Below, one piece after another: positions 1 through 13,500 of a DNA stretch of 64,000 nucleotides. The position numbers were made by a program, and so were the translations under genes. The notes under the pieces were generated by a model. It had not been told where the DNA came from and did no database searches. It saw nothing but the letters and a program-made list of their open reading frames with translations. Source of the DNA: Prinia subflava (lineage: Eukaryota; Chordata; Aves; Passeriformes; Cisticolidae). The stretch is taken from assembly GCF_021018805.1 (NCBI RefSeq), contig NC_086259.1, positions 16,511,501 through 16,575,500 on the forward strand, given 5' to 3'. Every line of letters begins with the position of its first letter. The first letter of the stretch is position 1.

Positions 1-359
1 TTGCATGGAAGAATGTCAATTTTTGAACTGTGGTTCAAAGCCTCTGAATCACTTCCTTTCTTTGTTTCTCCATTCAAAATACTTTTGCGTATCAATGTAC
101 AATATGGAAGAATTCTCTCCACCAGAACAGGTAGGTGGAAGAAGTGTGGCTGTCCCTTTCTTGTTGTACGAGGTGTTCAGAAAATTACCTCAACTGGTCA
201 TGGTGTAAAATCTTCATCTACATGTGGAAGTGTGGCAAAAAGTACATGCAGAGCTTCAGTTATCAGTCCATTTGCATTTTGCATTTTGCATCTTCACTGG
301 GAAGTTCTCTATGACAGAGGTCAGAAGAAATATCTAGAAAGCTGAAGAGTTTGTGTGTC

Positions 360-1593
360 TAATAGGTAACAATTGTGCAGATGGTAGTGGCTTCATTTAA
401 AAGATGACTCAGTTTTGCCTCCCTGCTTTTTCCCCTTCCCAAAAAGCAGCTGTGTCCAGAGGATTTATTAAAAAGAAGCTCTTAGAGCTGGGATGTCCCA
501 CACCAGTTTGCAAGTGAGATGAAGTGCTTTGTGCCCTCAGAGCAGTCCAAGTTCTTGAACAAGTAAAATATTATGTGGATCGCAAGATGACCATTAAACA
601 GTTCCAGGATTTTACCTTGAGATAATTTGGGGCTGTGGGTGTAAAGAAACAATTTGAGTCTTACGGTGACATTCCAAAGCTATAGTGCACTCCTGATTCC
701 CCTTTCACTCCTTAGTAGTATCCACATCCTTCAAGGATTCTTACTGAACTTCTTCAAGTAAGACCAGTAATTAACTCTGCAATTTGGAGAATTGAATACT
801 GGCCACAAAATTATTTTTAAAGCCAGTCATGATACAGAAGCCCTGATAAAGCATATGGAAAAAGTACAGTGTGTATATTGCCTATATGAACTCATTATAC
901 TTTGGTGGCACCCAAGAAACTTTTATAAATTTTGAAGTTTTGGAAATAGATGTGCATATTTATCCTGTCAGTTCATTCATTTTCTACTGTCATATTATTT
1001 TAAAGGCCTTTTCCACCTTTTAAACTTAAAGACAAATTCAATTACTGTCTTTATATCAAAGCAAAATAAGATCACAGACAAAATAACCTCAGTGTTTGGT
1101 TTAGTAGGTGCCTTTTTCTAATGAGAAATGGCTTTTAATCATCTGAAATATGTCCTAGTACCTTTGGGTTAGGACTGTGAAACAGGTACCAATTTATTCT
1201 AGAAGCAAAAGAACACCTATCAGGAGTTCTGTGTTTACTGGTAGTAACTTCTAGACCTGTGTGTTAGAACCAAGACACTTTACAGCTCAAGATAATTCTT
1301 CCATTATATGTTAAAATGTAGGTGTTCGTTTTGATGTTTTTCAGTGCATTTTTTTCCTTTACCAGTGAAGAATCTTGTGTATGTTTTAGTGTAATTCTGG
1401 GGCTCTGTGAAATACTGGTTTGGCTTTGCTTGACTTCCATGTGCTTATGATTTCAAGTGGGTGAAAGTGTCATGGAATATTTCTATTTTTTTCCTTGCTT
1501 TTCCTCTTAAGAGGTAATCTGTTAAATATTAAAGACCTATGGTGCATCTTTGCTTGGAAATAATAATCTGTAAATAAAGGACTGACAAAAAGG
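360..1593 (+). pseudogene. Possible processed-pseudogene (retrocopy) tail, parent gene unidentified
   Basis: Reading forward near 415-765 gives a protein-like stretch interrupted by several in-frame stops. The clearest run, around 530-620, reads VLEQVKYYVDRKMTIKQFQ. It is followed by about 800 bases of 3'-UTR-like, AT-rich sequence ending in an AATAAA at 1573-1578, with a short A run (CAAAAAG) about ten bases later. An interrupted coding-like stretch, UTR-like sequence, poly(A) signal and A-run with no intron is the usual architecture of a retrocopy. I cannot identify a parent gene, I see no clear target-site duplication, and the coding-like run is short enough to be chance. Treat as a weak call. 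Confidence 0.25.
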
Positions 1594-4500
1594 GTCTTCA
1601 GAGAAGCCTTCAGTGAGGCTGCCCTGGTTTGCCTTGTGTTTCACAATACACTGTTGGATGCATTGACAGGAAGTACTCGTTCTTTTTGGAAACAGGCAGA
1701 AAGGGAAATGTATTTACTCTTAAAGACCAAGTTTGTTGATTTCACATTAAAGTTGTCAGTAACTTGAAGTAACATTTTTCATTTTCCATGCATGATTTGT
1801 AACATTATTGAACCCAGACAGTTATCTCACAGACTCTGGTATTTTAGGTCTATGAGATGGCTTTAGAGGGGAAACAATTCCATATGAACAGTGCTGCTAA
1901 CTTTTTTTCCCTACCCTAGAGCATCCTCTTTACTGCAATAAAAACCTCCTTTACTGATGAATATGCAAACCAGTTACCAGTATCGCAGAAATACTCCTTA
2001 AGCTCATCTTGATGCACTTTTTTTAATTTAATGTTTTGGGGGATTGTATGCAATGAACACCATTAGACTTTGGGGGTGATGAAGTTGAAATCTAAAGTGA
2101 TATTTTATCATTGTGTCAGATTGTATTACAACACTTTAGGTAAGTGATCTAAAGATTACAGCCAATTCTCTGAAGGGGACTTACCATGTATGCGTTTCTA
2201 GATCACAATAATAAAACCAGCCTTTAAAGCTCAATAGTTATTGCATTAAAGGGAAGAAGTGACATTTTTAAAAATGGCATCTTCTCACTGAAATGATGCA
2301 ATGCCCATGGCCAGGAGCACATCCACCACAGTGACACATTTCAACTCAATCTGAGTCTGTTTATGCAGTGGTGTAAGAACGAGCTGCAGTTTATTTCAGC
2401 TCACATGATCCACCAGAAAGATAATGTACTTCCAGATAATTGCAACATTTCCCATTTATACCTGCACTCAAGACCAGCAAAGCCAAAACTTGAAGATAAT
2501 AATGGCACAGTTTGGGCTGCTGAATCCCTATGACATGTGGAGACATGCAGATGGGAGAGAACAGGTTTGAACTTTTGGATGCAAGGTTTGGCTTGAGATG
2601 CAGGGTTTAGAAAATCATCTTTGTTTTACAAGGAAATGCAAGTTTTTGAGCGTTGTGCTTTCCATCTTGCATCTCAGTGGAGTCACTTTTTAGCAGAGAT
2701 ACATACTTAAACCTGCTTACTGAACTGAAGAGCAGAAATTATTTTTTAATTATTTCACATCTGTATTTTCTAAGACAGAAGTGACTTGGAAGAAGATGGT
2801 GTATTTTAGTAAAGGTTATTCTCAAATCAACCTCTGTATTGATACAACTGCTCTATGGTGAAGGAATAGGAGTGACTTCACAAGCAGAAAACTGGCTTGA
2901 AGTAGGATTTGGGGAATATAGAACAGTTAAGCACCTGCTCCTTCTGTACACTGGCAAGCTGTGGATGCAATTCTGATTTCAGTAATACTGAGCAGGCACT
3001 CACAAGCTCTAAGATTTGGTCATCTGTAAGTAAACCTTTTATTTTAGTGGAAAAGCTTTACTAATTGTTTTGAAGAATCAGCCATTTATTAATATGTTAT
3101 CACTGATCTTTTCTCAAAATCAGCCTTTAGAAGACAACTGTCCTCAAAATCAAGTAACCTCCAAGCAGTATTACCTTCAGTAGGTAGAAATCCAGAAATT
3201 TTGTTGCCTGATGAAAGTTTTCAGGACTCTATTCCAAATGTGTGATTTGCAGTGCAGACTGTATTCTTCAATCCTAAACTGAGCAATCATCTGAGGTATA
3301 AATTGAGGTATAAAGATGGTAACAAAGAGTTAAGCAGAGGTCCTTTCTGCCCATGCCATGAGACTTCTCTAAATTAAAATTACTGAGAGGGGTTCAATAT
3401 CGGACCTGGGTAACTCTGGCAATATTCATTGTCTTATGAAGAAATTGCAGTTTAGAGCTGCACATGTAACATTGCAATGCCCATGACTGTCTTGTTTACC
3501 TACAGTGTCACTATTACCACAAGCCCAGCTTCCTCATTTCATTGTAAACTGCTGAGCATATTTTGGGACACCCAAAACCAATTGATTTCTTGTTACAATC
3601 TTGATAAAAGTGTTTTATCTGGCTTAAGTGTGGCTTGCTTCAAGGTACAAGTCTTAACTGTGCTCCTGCTTGGGAGGGACATTGAAATACAACCTTGTCA
3701 CCCTTGAAACTCTGAACATTTAAAGTGAAGAGACCACCAAATCCACTGAACTGGACAGATTTCCTTCCATTCAGTGTCCAGCTTCAGTGCTCATAACTAT
3801 CCAAAAATTAAAATTGCATCATTTTTTATAATACTTCCTGAGTGACGAATACAGTGCTTTATTTTGGGCTGGTCTTTGAATATTAAAATATAGCAATAAA
3901 CTCATTGTTTAATAATTGCTTCTGAAAGTTAAAATATTTGGAAAGAGACAGCTCAAATAATGGCAAAATTTAAATGTGGCCTAATATTGAAAGAAATGGG
4001 CTAATTATTTTTTTTTAATCAATGGAGTGATTGTGATGGCCAGCTATGTTGTAAATAGCATTTCTTTGTCCATTCATTTGACTTTTAGCATTAGTACAGT
4101 TTCTTGGCTCTGCACATTTTCATGTGCAATCCCTTTTTGTTGTTCCTTCTTATCCATATATTTTTCATATAGTTTTTGCAGCACATTTTATGGCACTGGC
4201 ATTCTGACACTGGCAAAAAAAAATTAACTAGTTAATTGTTTCTTGCATTCAAACTATTAGAACAATTTAATTAAAGTCAAGTATTTGTAAATGTACATTC
4301 ATACAAATACAGATATTTTGGTTTTGACAAAAGGAAATTCATCCTTTCTGCCTGTGTAATTATGTAATAATCTTTGTTTATTATTAAAACTTTATGTTGG
4401 TAATATTGAAACACTAAAAGGAAATACACCTCAGTCTGTTTTTCTTCTATTACACAGAGCAAATGTGGATTACAGTGCTATTTTGATATTATCTCATTAC

Positions 4501-6588
4501 GAGTCCTGATATAAAATATTGCTGCAAATCTATTAAGTCTCTAAAGACTTTCACAAGAAATTGATATGATTGACCTGTATAGAAAAGAATCATTCTTCTC
4601 ATGCCGCACCAAAAAGAGGAATTAGGTTGACTCTTACAAAATGGTAAAGGCCAGCAGTATGAGCAGGAGACTATAACAAAACACTAAACCAAAACGAGCA
4701 TTTAAAACATCTGTCAGAAAGACACTTTTGTCTGAAAATAGCAGTTCCCCTACTTGGGCTTTCCTAGATGTCTCACACAACACCCACAAAATTTGCACTC
4801 CATTCCTTCAGAGGAGCACACCAGAAACAATGAGGATTTTTTTCTTCCTTCAGGTTCTTCACTGCATTTATTTAGATTTTGTTGGGGTTTTGTGAAATCA
4901 TCTTCTATTAATCACTTATATGTGCTCATACTGAATGGATTAAGAAGGAGCATGAGGGACTCCACAGCGCTAATCTGAGCTCCATTGCATGCAGATTAGT
5001 AGCACCTGTCAAAAGAAATAGAATTAGCAGATAACATGTGAACACATCTTGGTTTGGACAAGAGTTAACATTTTTATAGGATATCCCACAGATCTTAGGG
5101 TCAATATTTAGAGAAGAATGACTCTGGCTGGTGTTAATGGTTTTTCAAAGAACCTTTTTGTAAGATCCCACAGGAGCAGCTGGTAACAAAACCAAGCTGT
5201 GGTCCAGAAGGTTTGGTCATCTTCTAGACCACCTGGTTTACAGAGAAGTGTCTATGAATAGAGGTTTCAAATACAGGTATTGGGACCTGTATTGTATAAC
5301 AGAGCCATCAATTACTTGAAAATAATCACATCTACTCTTGATAATTTATAGATTGTTATTAGTATAATTGTCAAGACAAAAGTTGACAATGAAGAGCTGA
5401 ATGACAGCAACTGAAATTCAGTGCTTACAAATGCAAGCTAATGATCAAAGGAAAAATAATCCTGACTATGCATGCATAAAAATGAGCCCTGAAGAAGCTG
5501 TTACTATTCTGGAGAAATCTTGGAATCATCGTGGAAGGTTTTTGGGTGTGTCCATGTTAGTATTTTAATTTGGATCACGTGCATGCTTTTGAAGTGAGTC
5601 TCCCTGTGATCCCCAGTTACCACACCTCTGTTTGCATCACAGCATTGCCTTGGAGAGCAGTGACCACACTCCCTTCCAAAGAAACCACACCAGAAAATGT
5701 GTTTCACCTCCTGATGAGTGTCCTGTCCACGGGACCAGACTTCTGACAAACAGAAGTTTACATATTATTAGAACAGCAATTGAGAACGAAAGAGAGGATG
5801 ATCATCCTTGTGTCCCTGGGGAACGTGGTGCTTCCACCTCTGCAGCACTGCCAGGAGACACAGAACGAGAAGCCGTGCAGAGAGGGGCCATCAGAGGATG
5901 GAGTGGCTGTCAGTGAAATGACACCTTAGGACAGCTCTCAGGCTGGGTAAAGAAGTGACTGGATGGTATAATAAAGGCACTTGTAGAATATTTAGTCAAG
6001 TCAGAGATGAGTGCTATTTCTCATTGCAAAGTATCAAGAAAAGATACGCAGCAAAGGAAATAATTAGGCAAGTGACAGAGACAAGGGATGTACTTCACAG
6101 TACTAAAATCTTGGAAGTCTTTGCCATGGGATGTTGTGGAAATCAGAATTGTAAATGGTTTCAAAGAATGATAAAAAAGGTTCTTGATAGATTGATCCCT
6201 TTATACTTTTCAGCACAAATTAATCTTTAAACTGCTAATCATGAGAAGCTGTGAGGGCAGAGCAAGGGCAGCACTTACTCTATAGATGCTGTTTCCTAAG
6301 CATCAAGTACTAATTTCTGTTTAAATATACAACATGTTGAGCTAAAAGAACCTTTAGTCTGACCTCGTATGGCAGTTCTTAGTTTTGTACTTACTACAGT
6401 CATTAAACAAACATAGTTATTGACTGAGGTGTTGATACGGTCTGCAGAGATCTCAAACACACTTGGCTTACAAGCTGTATCCCAGTATTCTAATTTGTAA
6501 CCTTTGTCAATTAATACCTTTGCAAAGCAAAGGACAAATCAGAACAGTGGGTTCAGTTTCTGCTTTAAAGCCCTCACAGTCTAGATGT

Positions 6589-6755
6589 AGAATCATAGAA
6601 TCATTAAGATTGGAAAAGTCTTCTAAGACCATTGAGTCCAACCATTAACCAGCACCACTGTGTTCCCTAAATCACGACCCCAAGTGCCAAATCCACTTCA
6701 AGGATGGTGATTCCACCACTGCCCAGGGCAGCCCATTCCAGACTTCAGTTGCAGT
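6589..6755 (-). mobile_element. CR1 LINE 3'-end fragment, minus orientation
   Basis: The plus strand begins with AGAATCATAGAATCATTAAG, the reverse complement of the ATTCTATG-repeat 3' terminus of avian CR1. It continues with recognisable CR1 3' tail phrases: a 'ttggaaaagtcttctaagacc' type segment, then 'gagtccaaccattaacc', and later 'gatggtgattccaccactgcccagggcagcc' in diverged form. Only about 170 bases survive, as expected for a 5'-truncated insertion. It lies within intron 1 and is antisense to CDYL2. Family assignment is from recall of avian CR1 consensus sequence. Confidence 0.85.
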
Positions 6756-7130
6756 GTGTAGTACAAGGAAACAAAATATAGAAGAAGAGAGGAGGTGATG
6801 AAGTAACATTGACAAACATATGTAATAAACTTCAAATTTTGGCTCCTTGTAGCTCTGCTTAATAACTGGGACTAAAGGGTTAAAGATAAACTAGAAAACA
6901 TTCCAGTAAATGCATGGCATGAGGCAAATGATTGAGTCAATGTTACTGGAAAGTTACATTAATGGAACAATATGTTTGTGATGAACAAAACCAGGTTTCT
7001 CCTACGAGAAAAGCATTTCAGCATCTAAAAGGTTTTATCCACATTTATGGTTTTGGATAGGATTCATAGACTCCCTTACTATTGTACAGAATTGTCAATC
7101 TGCCTTACCTGAATGTACATCAAAAAGCCA

Positions 7131-7152
7131 CAAACTTTTAACAAACTTTTAA
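7131..7152. repeat. Short tandem duplication (11 bp x 2)
   Basis: CAAACTTTTAA occurs twice in immediate succession inside intron 1. This is a simple replication-slippage product with no evident function. Confidence 0.8.
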
Positions 7153-7396
7153 CAAGCCCATCAAGTGGTGGTTCTGTTGTTTGGGGTTTTTTTCCAGAAA
7201 TGGTGATTACTATTATACATAAACAATCTCATTTCTAACTGACCAGCCTGACCTGTCAAATTTTCTCACACATAAACAATGAACTTTTTTGTGACATCAC
7301 TTGGCAGTCACTCCAACAAAGGAGAGAGCATGGCTCATGCATCTTATTATTCTTACTAATATGAGAGATCCTAAATAAAATCTGACATTGCATAGT

Positions 7397-7530
7397 TTTT
7401 TTAAAAAAATAGTAATAAAAAATAAAAATAAAAATATAAGAATTTTTTAAATATTTATAATATTAATTTAAGGTTTTTTAATAAAAAACTTAATTAAAAA
7501 CTATTTTTTAAAATAGTTTTTACTTTGTAA
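7397..7530. repeat. AT-rich low-complexity tract with perfect palindrome
   Basis: About 130 bases are almost entirely A and T, made of A runs, AATAAA-like units and TTTTTAA blocks. At 7496-7521 there is a perfect inverted repeat with 12-base arms (AAAAACTATTTT and its complement) around a two-base TT spacer. A second, imperfect pair of AAGGTTTTTTA and ATAAAAAACTT arms lies just upstream at about 7470-7491. No coding or RNA gene is supported. Such a tract can form cruciforms or act as a DNA-unwinding or matrix-attachment stretch, but that is speculation. Confidence 0.8.
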
Positions 7531-10500
7531 AATTTGTTTGACTCTGTTAATGGACTTGCCTTTAAATGTTACACAGCTGAAATTTGCTCTCATATTTTCC
7601 ATTTTTGGGGAAGGGACAATTTTGCAAGATATGAAATGACATTAATACACCTAATGAATTTGTCTTCCAGAAATCTTTTGTGATAAGTTTCAGGTATTTT
7701 AGCACAGGAAATCTCACAGGAAAGGTGCTGGAGAAATGCTGAGAAGTGGGGTTCACATGGAAGGAAAAGGCACAGTAATGCTTACAGGGCTTGTAAATGG
7801 GTTCTGAGAGAAACTGCAAAGGTGTTGATCACAAAGTGTTTTGTGATTAATGTAAGGGAGGAATAGCAGACTGCAGTGTAAATAGAAATGCATGAATTTA
7901 GGATGACATGGCATGGGGAGACCTTCGTTGATGTGAAGTGACTGCATTTATCTCTACATAAGCAGAGGAAGTAGCAACCTTTTAGGTTCAGCAATGGTGC
8001 AACATAGCAGCAAACCTCCAAATGAAATAGGAATATGACTCACATATCAAAAGCTATACAGGGAGAAGGAGGGAAACTTTGGATCCCAGTTAAGTACTAG
8101 GAATTGGAGGGTAAACTACATTTATGTACCAAAATGACTCCACATGATTCCAGGGGAAATAACCTGAAAGTTCTTGAAGAAATGATAAATACTGGCTGAG
8201 GAGGGGCAATTAGAACTTTGTGATTTGTCTGCAGTAACTGGAAGCAAGAGTAATACAGTCCAGGTGCATAAACTCAAGCTTTTCACAATCTGAAAATTGC
8301 AAAAGTTGAGAAAGAACATCCACTATTGTGTTGAGTAAATATTAGCACTGGTTCATCATTTTGTACTGTGCTGACAAGTCAGGACCAATGTACTACAGCA
8401 GTCAGAAAAGGAGGTGTGGTAGAGATGATGAAGAACTTGACAGTGTTGAATCCATGTGGTCACTATTACAGATCTTATGCTACTGTTTGCTGCAGATTAA
8501 TACATGGCAGTATGCAGTGTTTGTACAGTCAGCAAAATACATCATGGTATGGAAACAGTGATAAAAGTAACAGGAAACTGAAAAAAGCAATGAAAAAGAA
8601 ATTATTTCTGAGAGTGGTTTTTTATGTGTGGTTTTTAGGGTATTTCGTTTGTTTCATTTTTTACAGGGAAATGCAAAATGATCACTTTACTGTCTTTGTG
8701 TATAGAAACAGTGTGAGATAGGCAATTAAATAGACAGGCAGTTCAGGTAGAAAATTTAATAAGACTGAATGTTCATCTAACTTACCTTTATGGTCTGTTA
8801 ATGTCTTATGTACAGAAGAAGCCCTAATCATCTGTGCACTGATGATACCCAGAAGGTGCAACAGAAACATGAGATAAAGTTGTGCTTGATAATCTGTTTT
8901 TACATATACCAATGAAATAGCTTCTCTTTTACCCTACACACAGAGAGACCCTCAGATATCTTAAGGAAAGAAAAAAGGTGAGACCCTTTGCCAGCTTTTA
9001 TTGCCTTTCCAGTGCTGCATTTTATTTGCCTCTTGGTGTCAAGAATGGTGATTGTCAATTAGCTGTGAGAAATGTGGGTCTCCCAGAGGAAAATATTTGA
9101 GTATCGATGTTCTGAGCAACACCATCAAAGCCCACATGATTTGGTTCAGCCCCTTACTCTACTTTTTGCTGGTTTAGGACCTTCTGCAGCATTCTGTACG
9201 CAATAGTGATGTGTTAGTGCTTCTAGGGAAGCTGAAGTGTAAATACACCATGAGGATACACAGCAAGCAGGCTGCCTGTGTGGTCTGATGGAACTCAGGA
9301 GCATCAGAGAGCTGTGCTCCTCCCCTGTCCTCACTCAGCATTTGGAGGCCATTGCAAGGAGAGTTTTCACCAGTAGCAAGTGATTTCCATTGCCTTTCCC
9401 CTGCACTCACATCAGGTGATGGGCTAAAGCAGGAGTGCCAAGGTACCTTGTCATCTCTCTGTGCTGACTAAGGCCTGTGTGAACAGCCTGTTGTATGGCA
9501 TTTATCAAATGGATCAAGATAATAAAAATTACAAGCTCTAAGGAAAACACCCCTTTTTTTTCATTGTACACATCCCAAGCTTTGCATTATTATTCTCATC
9601 AATCTTTTGTTACTCTGAGAATGTTCTTTCACTGTAGAGCAGCATGGGTCAATATGGGGACTACCGGATGTAGTTCATAATCTCCTGTGAGCTGCCTCTT
9701 GCTGCCTCAGGAAGCATTGAGAAGTTGCCAGAATTGATGGAAGAGTGAACAGCATCTCCCCAGCTTTGTCATGGGCACCACAAAGGATGGCAGATCTTTT
9801 TCCTGCACTCTTTGTCCGTCCTATCTTTGGCTTTCTGACATGACATCACTTCCAGTATTTCTAGGGAGTGCCTCTCAGCAGCTGTATCAGGTGTTGGAGT
9901 GGCACTGGGTGACCACTTACTGACGAGCTGCTGTGGGCTGTGATTTGAATTGTTCTGAAACTGTGCTGCTGTTAGGTTTTGTGCTTCATCCACTCATGTC
10001 AAACACCTCTGACAACCTGCTCTGTTTAGAAGAAAGGCAGGTCTCCTTCTAACATGAGCTGAACCTTCTATTTGTACCATGAACGATGCAATTTCCTCCC
10101 CTGCTATTAACTGCTACTCTTCTAGCCTATGTAGTTTACAGGGAGAAAATATCTTGCTTACTGATCAATAAGATCATATACATAAGGTCATTACATATAG
10201 TTTTTATTTTGGATATGCAGTCTGCATTGCTGGTATATCTTAGGTTACACAACCCTTGATTTTCTACAGTCCATTTGAAGATATGTGTCCAAAGGACAGT
10301 TGACAAACCAAGGACAATATTTTTTCAAGATTTTTTTAATCCCCAAACCACAAGGCAGAATTCCTTTAGTTAACTGAAATAAATTCTGCTTTAGTACAAC
10401 ACTTTTCTAAGATGTCCAGATTCCCTTATTAATTCTAGGATTTTGTGGAGCTCAGAGCAGTTTTAACAGAACTTTTCCTAAATGTCTTTCTTACTTTATG

Positions 10501-13500
10501 TCCAGCTGCTATTGCTCCTATTACCACCCAAAGGCAGCCATTCCACAATAAGAAGCATCTTAAAAGCTGCACTGTAATGGCAGTTGATCTTTCCAAGTGC
10601 TGGGTTAGACACCGAGGATGTTTCTTAGTACTGAGAAATCACCAAGGCATGTTTTGGATGTACATTTAAATACGTACACTTTCACAGGCATTGAGGGGAT
10701 ATCTAGGGATTGCCTACAGATATTTAGTAGTTGATATATCACTTATTCAAGATTTGGAAAGTACTTGAGAAGTAAGCCTCAGGGTTAGCAGAAGAGCTGT
10801 GTGATAAGCCTTAGATCTCACAGAAGAGCTGATAGCAAGACCTGCCTTTTCATTCCCCCTCTGATTATTCGGTAGCGCGGTACGGCTTTGCAGAGACGCA
10901 TACAGCCTAACTGAGGGAGGCAGAAGATGAACCAAGGCTGGTTTACAGTCAGTTTTGAGGGGGTTTTTTGTTTTGAAGTGACGAGTCCGTAGCTCCATTT
11001 CTGAGAAGGTTACTTGAACCTGTGACTCAAACAGAGACCTCTCTGAACGGGGTAAACCGGTAGCTGAGCACTTCTGGGACAGAAACTGCTGACGGCTCAG
11101 AGCACATTCCCCTCTGCAAACATGGTGGCAGCTGCTTTCGATCTGTGGCTTCTCACTGCTATTGTGTGAGGGAATCACACTCCGAGCTTCAGGAGCCACA
11201 ACAGAGAGTAAGTAAAGCTGTGGCTCATTTAGGACTGGGTGTTATTTTAATGAGCTTAATAAATCCTATATAGGACTGAAAGTTTCTTTGGAGTTATCAG
11301 TCCTGCAAAGCAGCGCTCTCAGTCTGACCTTTGAGCCTTGTACGCTGCAGAGCTCTGAATAACTGCACCAGTTCTGTGCTGCACCAATTTCAGCAACATC
11401 AGCAACCCCAGTGGAAGTAGCTCACCCACTTCAGCAGCTGTTCTCAGCATCAAGTTGGTGTGCAAAGGGCTTCCACTGCCACAGCTCACCATGCTCACAG
11501 ACACTCACTGAAGTGCAGGAGGTCCACGCTCATGCAGAAACAAAATTATTTGCTTTGTGAAAGAAGTACCCACAGAAGATAAGGAGTTGGAATTTTGTTA
11601 ACCAAACTCATCACATGGTAAAAGCTGAAATGTTCATGAATGTTAATGGTGTCCTTGTAAAGCATGAATGGCAAGGATTTATTTCATGTACAGTATGGAC
11701 ACCGACCTTCAAAGGGAAAAATTCATTGCAGCAGCATTTATCTCATTTTTGGCAAAGCATGGTGATGAACTGGTATAATTTTTTTTTTTAAGTACTATCA
11801 CAGCTGTTTTCTGGCCATGTTACAACTTTATTAATGGATGTGTATTGTAAGTTATCTATCCTTGGACAGTCTACTTTGGAACAGTCAAACTAAAAAAATG
11901 CTTTTATAAAATTATTTCAGTGTGGTTTAATACCAAATGCTGAGAAATATGGTAGCTGTACTAAGAAAATTAAAAGCCCTGGGGCTAAAATTTTTTATAG
12001 AAGTGATTTAAAAAACAGAACTTCAACCAACTAAGTTGACCTTGGTTGTTACAGTGCTGGAGAGCTTTGGCTGTGCACAGCTATAAGTATAGCACTGTTT
12101 GAATAACTTATCAGAATCTGCCAGTGGTTTAAGGTTGTGACTTCTGCTAATACAAAATCTGCAGCTTTTGATTCACATGATTAGGGAAACGTCCAACATG
12201 CCATTGAAAAGGTTTACAGGTATTCTTTGGTTTATTTCAGGTTTTCTTTGGGTTTTGGTAAAACCAAAAGATACCTGAGATTTTGGCCCTTAAGTGAAAA
12301 TATTCACGATTTTCCAGAATGTTCCTGGAGCAAAAGGTTGTGTCTCTCTTCCAGGAAAAGGATGGCATCCTAGAACACAACGGGATTGCTGTATCTTTCC
12401 TTATGGTAGATTTTTGAAGGTCATGTACGCTACAAAAGTGCTGCAAGGACAGGAAAGTGTCACTGATGTGGCCCTCTGTCTCCCTCACACTTGGCTGCCC
12501 CAGACCAGGGAGTTCCTGTGCCACTAATGCAAACAACTCACTGAATTTACCCTGTGGAGTTCCCTGATGATGCAGAACTGGGTTATTTCAGTGGAAATTG
12601 ATTCACTAGTCATGAATTTCATTTGAAAAAATCATGTAATTTTTGGTTCACTGTCTGCTCTAAAGTGACAGCAGCTCTTTTACATACCCCAACAGGCTCA
12701 GCAAACTATTTAGTCAGTTTGAGATTGAGAAGAAAACGCTCTTACGTCTTCATTTCCCAAATGCAGCTGATGGTGAATCACTTGTGCCTAGTGAATGGTC
12801 TGTCAGGTCAGCAAAACCAACCCTTTCTTATTTTTGGGCACATATATCCAAAAGACACTTACTCTTTGGATAAAAAATGTGAATTTACTTTACTATGGTA
12901 AAAAATACATAAGATACTAACTCAAATTATTTATCTCCTTACACTTGATTAATGTTTCGTGTGTCTGCTTTCAGAACATTCTTAGTGTGTTCTGTTTAAA
13001 TTTGTTTAATTGGTATTTTTGAATTCATGGCATAGGGTTTTTAAAAACCCAAACATTGAAAAAAAACTAAGATAAATTGTTAATTTTTTATAGATGTGCG
13101 TCTTTCATAGACAACTGCTTTTTAAGCTTTTGTACTTAGGTAGTATTATGACTCTAAATTAATTCAAATACGGATTTAGCACTTGAACTTTTTGCAGACG
13201 AACAAGGCTGTTGTTGTCCTGTTTCCAGCAGGGTGCAGATCCATGCAGATGTAAAGCAGTTTGTAGACAGATGTGGGTAATTATACAGCTGTTTGCAGTA
13301 ATCCAGTATAGCACAGTGAAAACGTCTCTTTGGCCATGTGACTGAGCACGTGGGTACAGATTTAAGACAATAAGTAATAAACTTTTTGCATACGAGAAAT
13401 AAAACTGGGACACAGGAGTAAGCACATCTTCCTTGTATTTAATATTTTCTCTTTTTTTTTTTTAGTCAAAATTGTGTTATTTTAAGTGGAGGTCCATTGT

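Noticed and set aside
1..345. 114-codon open frame at the left edge
   Set aside because: The translation has no recognisable motif. It may belong to the upstream part of a degraded retrocopy but is not supported as a gene.
5632..5916. 94-codon plus-strand frame in intron 1
   Set aside because: Low-complexity-free but without family resemblance or splice context; treated as chance.
10747..11199. 150-codon open frame on the minus strand in intron 1
   Set aside because: The composition does not suggest a protein family, there is no splice or promoter context, and one such frame is expected by chance in this much sequence.
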